Positions 54,368 through 61,400 of a DNA stretch of 64,000 nucleotides are shown in pieces. The notes beneath the pieces were generated by a model, which was not told the DNA's origin, did no database searches, and saw only the letters and a program-made list of their open reading frames with translations. Source of the DNA: Methylococcaceae bacterium (GTDB taxonomy: Bacteria; Pseudomonadota; Gammaproteobacteria; Methylococcales; Methylomonadaceae); assembly GCA_021647585.1 (NCBI GenBank), contig JAKIUK010000009.1:14885-78884 (forward strand). Reading direction: 5' to 3'. Position numbers and translations under genes: made by a program. Position 1 is the stretch's first letter; each line of letters opens with the position of its first letter.

Positions 54368-55345
54368 TTAGTATGTGATACCAGATAAAAGTGGGGCATT
54401 GCTGAAAGTACGTGCAACAACAGGAGGAGCATTTGTTATTTGAGAGCTGGGTGATGAAGAAAGTGGCCGTGATGAATTTTGCTTAACCGTAATTATTTGA
54501 CTATTAGCCTGCTTAACAGGCTTGTTATTTGTTTTAAGTCGTTTTGCAACACTGGCCTTTTTATCAGAATTTATAGCAGCCAGCAACTTACCACGTCGGG
54601 CTTGTATGGATGCTTCATCAATAGCACCTTTCAACAGAGCTCTATTACAGGCAGAGAGGGCGGCCTTGCCACTTTTTTTCATACAAGCAGAAACACTTAT
54701 CTGCCTGATGTTTTCCGCATATTCCAGCTTGCGTTTAATATCCTGATTTGATGGCGCAATCGATAATGCTTTCTTATACGAATAGATTGCATCGATTACC
54801 TTCGGAGGCGCAAGATCAAGCAATGCCTTTCCACGGCCAACCAACAAATCCGTATTTTCAGGTTGCCTTAAAAGGCCTTCATCGCATGCCTTGAGTGCAG
54901 TTTTTCCTTTAAGCTTTGTGCATTTGATAATTTTAACTCGCACTGCTGCGTTACTAGTAGAACGTTTGCCCCGTTGCTGTTGTATGACCCAGCGTTTCTC
55001 TTCCAGTGTGCTCTTGCTTACAGCATCGTCTTGGAACAACGGCATCCCCTGGTTAAGTACTTTTATCGCTTCTGCCTTGCGGCCGAGTTTGTCCAAAGTT
55101 GTGGCCAGCGCTAGACGAGCCTCTAGGTTGTATGGATTAGTGCCAAGCTCTTGCCGGCAGGAATTCACGGCATTCTCGCCAACCGCCCCAACACATGCGG
55201 CAAACAAAGTTGTGGGAGCAAATACAAATAATACAAGAAACACAAGCAGCAATTTATCATGCGATAGTGTGAAATTTAAATAGCTAGAATTGTCGGTGCG
55301 TTGCAAGATACCCTTCATCAATCTATTAATAATACGTGTAATCAT
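54368..55345 (-). CDS. Membrane-anchored or exported TPR-like protein (about 325 aa)
   Basis: The preferred start is ATG 55345 (MITRIINRLMKGILQRTDNS), overlapping the upstream lipoprotein gene by 20 bases; a longer frame reaches 55450. A hydrophobic segment LLLVFLVLFVFAPTTLFAA acts as a signal or anchor. The rest has TPR-like stretches (NPYNLEARLALATTLDKLGR, NTDLLVGRGKALLDLAPPKV, SYKKALSIAPSNQDIKRKLE) and repeated small Cys-containing motifs (KCTKLKGKTALKACDEGLL, ACMKKSGKAALSACNRALL). The C-terminus is Ser/Pro/Asn-rich. Function unknown; it is co-transcribed with the lipoprotein and probably the kinase. Confidence 0.8.
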   Translation of the reverse strand: MITRIINRLMKGILQRTDNSSYLNFTLSHDKLLLVFLVLFVFAPTTLFAACVGAVGENAVNSCRQELGTNPYNLEARLALATTLDKLGRKAEAIKVLNQGMPLFQDDAVSKSTLEEKRWVIQQQRGKRSTSNAAVRVKIIKCTKLKGKTALKACDEGLLRQPENTDLLVGRGKALLDLAPPKVIDAIYSYKKALSIAPSNQDIKRKLEYAENIRQISVSACMKKSGKAALSACNRALLKGAIDEASIQARRGKLLAAINSDKKASVAKRLKTNNKPVKQANSQIITVKQNSSRPLSSSPSSQITNAPPVVARTFSNAPLLSGITY

Positions 55346-56096
55346 TATTGTCCCCGTCTGACGAGCTACGGAATGTCCAATCACCATTGGGTAACCTGAC
55401 CAGGTGAAAAAGGTACCAGGTATCCACCGTTCTGTATGGAGGAATTTCACGGTCTATCATCGCCTGCAACTGCGTACGAAGCTGCTTCAAACCGTATTCG
55501 GCCGGAATTGTTCCTATCACACTATCTCCATCAATGTCTTCTCCGTTTACGTTGGCATCTGTTAATTTTACCAGCTCGCCGACCAACAGCTTTGCCTCAT
55601 CTATGGAGGAGGTAATCAGTATCTCCTCACCCAGAGCCTGAATTAGATCACACCTGTTCAGCACAACCTGTGCATGAGTACTGAAGGTTTTAATCGAGTT
55701 CTTGATATTTTCACTGGCATCAGGCGAAGTGGCAGCATAAGTGACATGGTTCACTGTGCCGTTTAATGCGTTATAGACACCATATTTCAAATCTGTCTTA
55801 TTACTGTCATTTTTAGTACTATCTGAATTGGTTCCCACGATCACACGAGCAACGTCAATTTTTATACTAACAAGGCTGTTATCTTTGCCGGTTGCACTAA
55901 CAGCAGCCTGTTGAGCATCTTTTGCCGCTTTTTCTGCTGTAACAAAAAGTCCCCGCTTGTCTGGTGTGTTTGCCCAACCGGTCATTACATGCCCGATATG
56001 TGTGTGCGTTATACTTGGCTGCTGACTAACACAACCACCGAGGCACAATAAAAAAGCCAGGGCAAAAGCCATCAATTTAACGGTTTGTATGTTCAT
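55326..56096 (-). CDS. Putative lipoprotein (256 aa)
   Basis: The N-terminus has a clear lipobox (AFLLCLGGCVSQQ, Cys at residue 22), so the mature protein would be lipid-anchored at a membrane. The rest is soluble with no recognised domain. Segments such as ITHTHIGHVMTGWANTPDKR and DSVIGTIPAEYGLKQLRTQL look ordered. It lies between the TPR gene and the kinase-FGE gene on the same strand, with 245 bases to the kinase that include a short repeat. Family unknown to me. Confidence 0.8.
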   Translation of the reverse strand: MNIQTVKLMAFALAFLLCLGGCVSQQPSITHTHIGHVMTGWANTPDKRGLFVTAEKAAKDAQQAAVSATGKDNSLVSIKIDVARVIVGTNSDSTKNDSNKTDLKYGVYNALNGTVNHVTYAATSPDASENIKNSIKTFSTHAQVVLNRCDLIQALGEEILITSSIDEAKLLVGELVKLTDANVNGEDIDGDSVIGTIPAEYGLKQLRTQLQAMIDREIPPYRTVDTWYLFHLVRLPNGDWTFRSSSDGDNNDYTYY

Positions 56097-56203
56097 TTGT
56101 TTTTAACTCCAGTAAAGCGGCTATTCACAACATGCGAAAACCGGCACTTTATACTTCAGGTCAGACGAGTACTGCAACATCTTTGCTTTGATAAATAAAA
56201 AAT

Positions 56204-56273
56204 GTCATTTCGAGCGAATACGAGAAATATTAAGCCTCACAAGAGCAAGATCTCTCCCGCTGGTTGAGATGAC
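56204..56273. repeat. GTCATTCCGA-family element, short copy (70 bases)
   Basis: GTCATTTCGAGCGAATACGAG at the left and CTCCCGCTGGTTGAGATGAC at the right give inverted ends with AAGAGCAAGATCTCT between. It lies between the kinase and lipoprotein genes. Confidence 0.75.
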
Positions 56274-56341
56274 ATACTATATGTATTAAAAATCATTACC
56301 TTTCAATTCAAACTTGTAGTAACACTAGGTTGAAACAAAAT

Positions 56342-58378
56342 TCAACCATCTTCCAATTCTCTTGCAACACGAAACCCAAAACTGCTGCTGCGATGGGTCG
56401 GAGAAAATCGATTACGATATGCGGAACGAACATACTCTGGTCTGCTGTACCAAGAGCCACCTCGCATTACTCGCTCGTCGCATTCTCCATCTTCCCTGGC
56501 TGACCCATCTGCCGGTGATCCGATATAATTTTTGTTCCAACAATCTTCAACCCATTCGAACACATTGCCCAAAGTATCATAAAGACCGAACAAATTGGCT
56601 TCAAATTTAGCCACAGGTGCAGTGTGGATAAATTGATCATTGCAGTTATGTACTTTCCACCCAGGATAGTTCACAACGCTACTTTCATCCGCTACATTAG
56701 CAAACTGACATATGGAGTTTGAAGAGTTATCCGACTGGCGAGCAGTTGTTGTTCCCCCGCGAGCCACGTACTCCCACTCGGACTCACTTAACAAACGATA
56801 ATTCATGCCAGTTTTTTCTGTCAACCATTTTGTGTAGGCTGTTGCATCGTCCCATGACACGCAAGTTACAGGATGTTTTTCACCCTGAGTGAACCCGGGT
56901 GTACGCCAGTTATGGTCTGGCCTTTTTTTCCAGTCATCACCGTAAACCCAGCAGCCATTGGCCTTGTAGCCTGTATCGAAAACGAACTTAGAATACTGAC
57001 CACGCGTAACCTCATTCACACCAACTGCCAGTGGATAAGAGAGAATGACATTGTGTTGCGGCCCTTCGTTCTGTTCACGGCCGACTTCGGTTTTAGGCGA
57101 ACCTTGCAGAAAACTACCCGCAGCAATGACTACCATCTTAGGACACGATTCACAGTCGGTAAAGGAACTTCCTGGTTGATGTTGCTGAACACCCCCTGAC
57201 GAATTTTGTAGAGGCATCTCGTCGAACTCAGCAGGCGTGTCAATGAAAGTTAACTTCAAAATGACCAACAATATTCCGACTGAAACGAAAAGCGCCAAGC
57301 TAATGACAGTAATTTTCAGAAAGCCAGAAGTAGCGACTTTGTCTGCACTGTCTTTCTGAGTATCATTTACTGCCGGGCGAGGCACTATATCTACCTGCTG
57401 CCGCTGAGGTATCATCCCAATCTTTGTAGCAGCTTGATCTTCAGAAAAATCTGTTGCCAATGTTATTGGAAGCTTATCCGATACCTTTTCAGGCCGAATA
57501 GCCGTCTCTTTTTCCACCGGCGTTAAGGTGGCATGATTTGCACCCGTTGGTATAGATCCCGCATTGATATTTATCAGCGCATCTGCAAATTCCCTGGCGG
57601 ACTGAAATCGATTGTTGGGTTGCTTGGCAAGTGCTCTGGACAGCACTGCATCGATAGCATAAGGTAAAGTTGGAATTAGCTTCGAAGCCGGAGGCAACTC
57701 GGTGTGGACAACCTTATAGCTAGTTGAAGTAATGCTAGTACCTACAAATGCACGTTCGCCGGTAAGTAGTTCGTATAACAGAATACCTGCTGAGAATATG
57801 TCAGAATGATGATCAACGCGCTGCCCCATAATCTGTTCAGGGGACATGTATCCAGGTGTACCTATTATGGTACCTAATTGCGTTTGGGTTGAAGACTCCA
57901 GGCGCGCAATCCCAAAATCGGCAATCTTGACATCACCGTCAGAGGTATACATGATGTTAGACGGCTTAATGTCCCGATGTACGATCCCCTTTCCATGTGC
58001 ATACTGAAGCGCAAACAGCACCTTCTGCATAATCTGTAGAATTTGATTAATCTCTAGCAACTCACCCCGCTCTTCCAGTTCTGCTAGCGAATAGCCCTCA
58101 ACAAACTCCATAGCAATAAATGCTCGGTCTGTATCCTCACCGAACTCGTAGATACTTATAATATTTGGATGGGTAAGCCGCCCCGCGGCCTTCGCCTCAA
58201 TCTTGAAGCGATCCTCAAGCTCATTTGAATCGACACCCAAGACATTGAGCGCCAATGTCTTGATGGCTACGTAACGATCAATACCCGGATCATATCCCTT
58301 ATAAACGATACCCATTGAGCCTCTACCCAATTCAGAGACGATCTCATACCTTCCTATATGCTCTATTTTATTAGGCAT
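56342..58378 (-). CDS. Ser/Thr protein kinase fused to an FGE-like (SUMF1) domain (678 aa)
   Basis: The N-terminal Hanks-type kinase has the glycine loop GRGSMG (18-23), the catalytic Lys40, HRDIKPSN (134-141) and DFG (154-156), so it should be active. A membrane segment follows a low-complexity linker (LKITVISLALFVSVGILLVI, about residues 345-370). The outer part (about 410-678) is a formylglycine-generating-enzyme-like domain with MVVIAAGSFLQGS, EVTRGQYSKFV, VTCVSWDDATAY and a GGSWYSRPEYVRSAYRNRF ending. It lacks the two active-site Cys residues near the C-terminus, so it is probably a binding or sensor domain, not a sulfatase activator. It is 80 bases downstream of the giant haem protein gene on the same strand. 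Confidence 0.93.
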   Translation of the reverse strand: MPNKIEHIGRYEIVSELGRGSMGIVYKGYDPGIDRYVAIKTLALNVLGVDSNELEDRFKIEAKAAGRLTHPNIISIYEFGEDTDRAFIAMEFVEGYSLAELEERGELLEINQILQIMQKVLFALQYAHGKGIVHRDIKPSNIMYTSDGDVKIADFGIARLESSTQTQLGTIIGTPGYMSPEQIMGQRVDHHSDIFSAGILLYELLTGERAFVGTSITSTSYKVVHTELPPASKLIPTLPYAIDAVLSRALAKQPNNRFQSAREFADALININAGSIPTGANHATLTPVEKETAIRPEKVSDKLPITLATDFSEDQAATKIGMIPQRQQVDIVPRPAVNDTQKDSADKVATSGFLKITVISLALFVSVGILLVILKLTFIDTPAEFDEMPLQNSSGGVQQHQPGSSFTDCESCPKMVVIAAGSFLQGSPKTEVGREQNEGPQHNVILSYPLAVGVNEVTRGQYSKFVFDTGYKANGCWVYGDDWKKRPDHNWRTPGFTQGEKHPVTCVSWDDATAYTKWLTEKTGMNYRLLSESEWEYVARGGTTTARQSDNSSNSICQFANVADESSVVNYPGWKVHNCNDQFIHTAPVAKFEANLFGLYDTLGNVFEWVEDCWNKNYIGSPADGSAREDGECDERVMRGGSWYSRPEYVRSAYRNRFSPTHRSSSFGFRVARELEDG

Positions 58379-58458
58379 ACAATCTCGGATGACTGTGCTT
58401 CATATCAATTTTTAACCCTATAAAAATACAATTGTAGTAAATATACCAGACCACACCT

Positions 58459-61400
58459 TTATAGCCAAGGCTGTTCAATAGGTTGAATAGTCCAAGTTGT
58501 TGGTAATCCACCTACTGAATTCAATGTTCTAATAGCGCCATTCATCTGATACATCGCGAGGAAACCATTGGATTTCCTGATCAAAATATCTGCTTTGCCA
58601 TCACCATCAAAGTCACTCACTTGCGCTATGCTCCAATCCAGAGGAAGGCCGCCTATTGGGAGCAATGTTCGGCTGGCACCCTCCATCTGGTACATGGCGA
58701 GAAAACCCCTAGAATTGCGGATCAATATGTCGGCTTTTCCATCGCCATTAAAGTCACCCACTTGCTCGACATTCCAGTCAAGGGGAAGACCGCCAATTGG
58801 GAACAATGTTCGATTGGCACCATTCATTTGGTACATGGCTAAAAAGCCTCTGCCATTGCGGATCAATATATCAGCTTTTCCATCACCATTAAAATCTCCC
58901 ACTTGCTCGACATTCCAATCAATAGGAAGACCGCCTATAGCAAGCAATGTTCGATTGGCACCATTCATTTGGTACAGGGATAAAAATCCTCTGCCATTGC
59001 GGATCAATATGTCGGCTTTTCCATCGCCATTAAAGTCACTCACTTGCTCAATATTCCAGTCAACAGGAAGACCGCCAATTGGAAACAATGTTCTAATCGC
59101 ACCATTCATTTGATACATGGCGAGAAAACCACTAGAATTGCGTATCAATATATCCGCTTTACTATCACCTCCAAAATCACCGATACCAACGACCTTCCAG
59201 TCGATGGGTAGGCTACCTACAGCACTCAAACTGCGCGCTGCGCCGTCCATTTCGTACATGGAAAGAAAGCCACCCGTATTTCGGATTAAAATATCGGCTT
59301 TGCCATCGCCACCAAAGTCATCATGTTTTGGATGGGTTAACAGGATTTCTGCGGTAGAGATTGCACCCACAATACTGCCACTGGAGGGGGTAATGAGGTT
59401 TACGGTAAATCTATCCCTGCCTTGGGCGATTGTATTGCCTATCAAAGAGATTGAGCAATATTTGATACTACTATCGCCATCAGTCCAGTTTAACCAGCCG
59501 TTACTGTTATTAAGTGCAACATAATCCATACCTGCCAAAGCAGTATCATCGACTGTCTGGCATTGTACTGAGCTAGTACCCGTCATTCGACCTATTCGCG
59601 TGACCGGCAGGATGACTATACCATCAAGTTTACTCGCTAAATACGTAGATGCAATAAACCCTAGTCTGCTTGGTATTTGCGGCAATACCGATACGCCCCC
59701 TTGACCCAAAACAATATAATCAGACACACCGTCATGATTTGCATCAAAAGCCGCTAACGGATCGTTTGGAAATGCGTCAACAATTAAACCGGATGCCGCA
59801 ATTTGCGCAGCCGTTGCATTGGCATTAAAACTATCGGGGAAGCCGTCTCCGTCTGTATCAATACTGGCAGTTGGATCGTTTGGAAAAGCATCTTCAGGAT
59901 TAGCAAAGGTTACTTGTCGAATTCGTAAATTACCGCTATCAGCTATAAAGAGGTTACCTGATGCACCAACATCAAGTGAGATTACATTACTTAGTTCTGC
60001 AGCTATTGACTGTCTTCCATCACCACTAAAACCATATATTCCTGTCCCGACAACCGTATTAATAATTCCCGTAGTTACGTCAACCCTGCGAATTCGACTG
60101 TCTTCCGCAATAAAAAGGTTGCCTGACGCGTCAACAGCTAGACCAGATAGTAAGTTTATTTCTGCACTTGTCGCCAACCCTCCATCACCACTAAACCCCC
60201 TTATCCCTGTCCCCGCTACCGTCGTAATAATGCCTGTAGTTGCATCGACCCGACGAACCCGACCATTATTACTATCTTCTATAAAAAGGTTACCTGACGC
60301 ATCAATAGCAACTCCAGTGGGGAAATCTAGCTGTGCTACCGTCGCCAGCCCTCCGTCACCTCTGAAATCACCGTAGACACTCGCCCCGGCGACCGTCGTG
60401 ATAATACCCGTCGTCGCATCAATCCGGCGAATTCTGTTATTTCTACTATCCGCTATAAAGAGGTTGCCTGTAGCATCTACAGCTACACCATTGGGATAAG
60501 ATAGAAGTGCTGCTGTTGACTGCCCTCCATCACCACTAAATCCAGATACTCCCGTCCCTGCAACAGTTGTGATAATCCCTGTAGTCGCATCTATTCGACG
60601 AATTCGAGCATTAAATGTGTCCGCTATAAACAGGTTACCTGTAGCATCAAAAGCAAGTTCAGATGGATTATTAATTTCGGCGGCTGTTGCTAGCCCTCCA
60701 TCACCACTATAACCACCTACCCCCGTCCCGGCAACCGTCGCAATAATGCCCGTCGTCACATCAATCCTGCGAATTCTGTGATTACCAGAATCTGCTAGGA
60801 ACAGGTTTCCCGATGCGTCTGCAGCAAGTCCATCAACCCCACTAAATTTTGCGTCTATCGCCAGCCCTCCATCACCACTAAAGCCAAATCCCCCTGTCCC
60901 AGCTATCGTATATATTACATTATCCCCCACACCATCGCCATCAATGTCTAACCCAGCTCTTGAATTGAAAGGCTGTAAGTCAACCGTCAACGGGGGGCGT
61001 GAAGTGGAAGCTACCCATGGAACAAGTGCGTCAGGGTGACCATCCCCATCACTATCGATACTCGCGGCAGGATCTAATGAAAAGGCATCAATACCATCAT
61101 TAACCCCATCACCATCTGTATCGCTCTTTGTCGGATCTGTCCCCTGGGCCACTTCATCAGCATCTGTGATACCATCACCATCAGAATCACTCAGATCACA
61201 TGCGTCACCCAGGCCATCGGCATCACTATCTCTTTGAGCGGTATTGCTAATCATGGGACAGTTGTCCAGGGCATCGCTGGCTCCATCAGCATCACTATCC
61301 AAAGGACCTGAGAATTCGATAGCATCAACCCAGGCAGTATCATATCCTTCAGATTTAGAGCCATCTTTACTATAAGTCCAATCAAACATATGATTCCCTG

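Noticed and set aside
56342..56700. Diversity-generating retroelement variable region in the FGE-like domain
   Set aside because: The GGSW...RSAYRNRF...GFRVA ending resembles such targets, but no complete reverse transcriptase or template repeat was found in the window. The small fragment at 11679 is too short and too far away.
58568..59113. Plus-strand ORF of 181 codons (and similar ones at 2874-3464 and 59117-59524)
   Set aside because: They are antisense to the tandem FG-GAP-like repeats, and their periodic sequence simply mirrors the 141-base repeat. No ribosome-binding site or recognisable domain is present.
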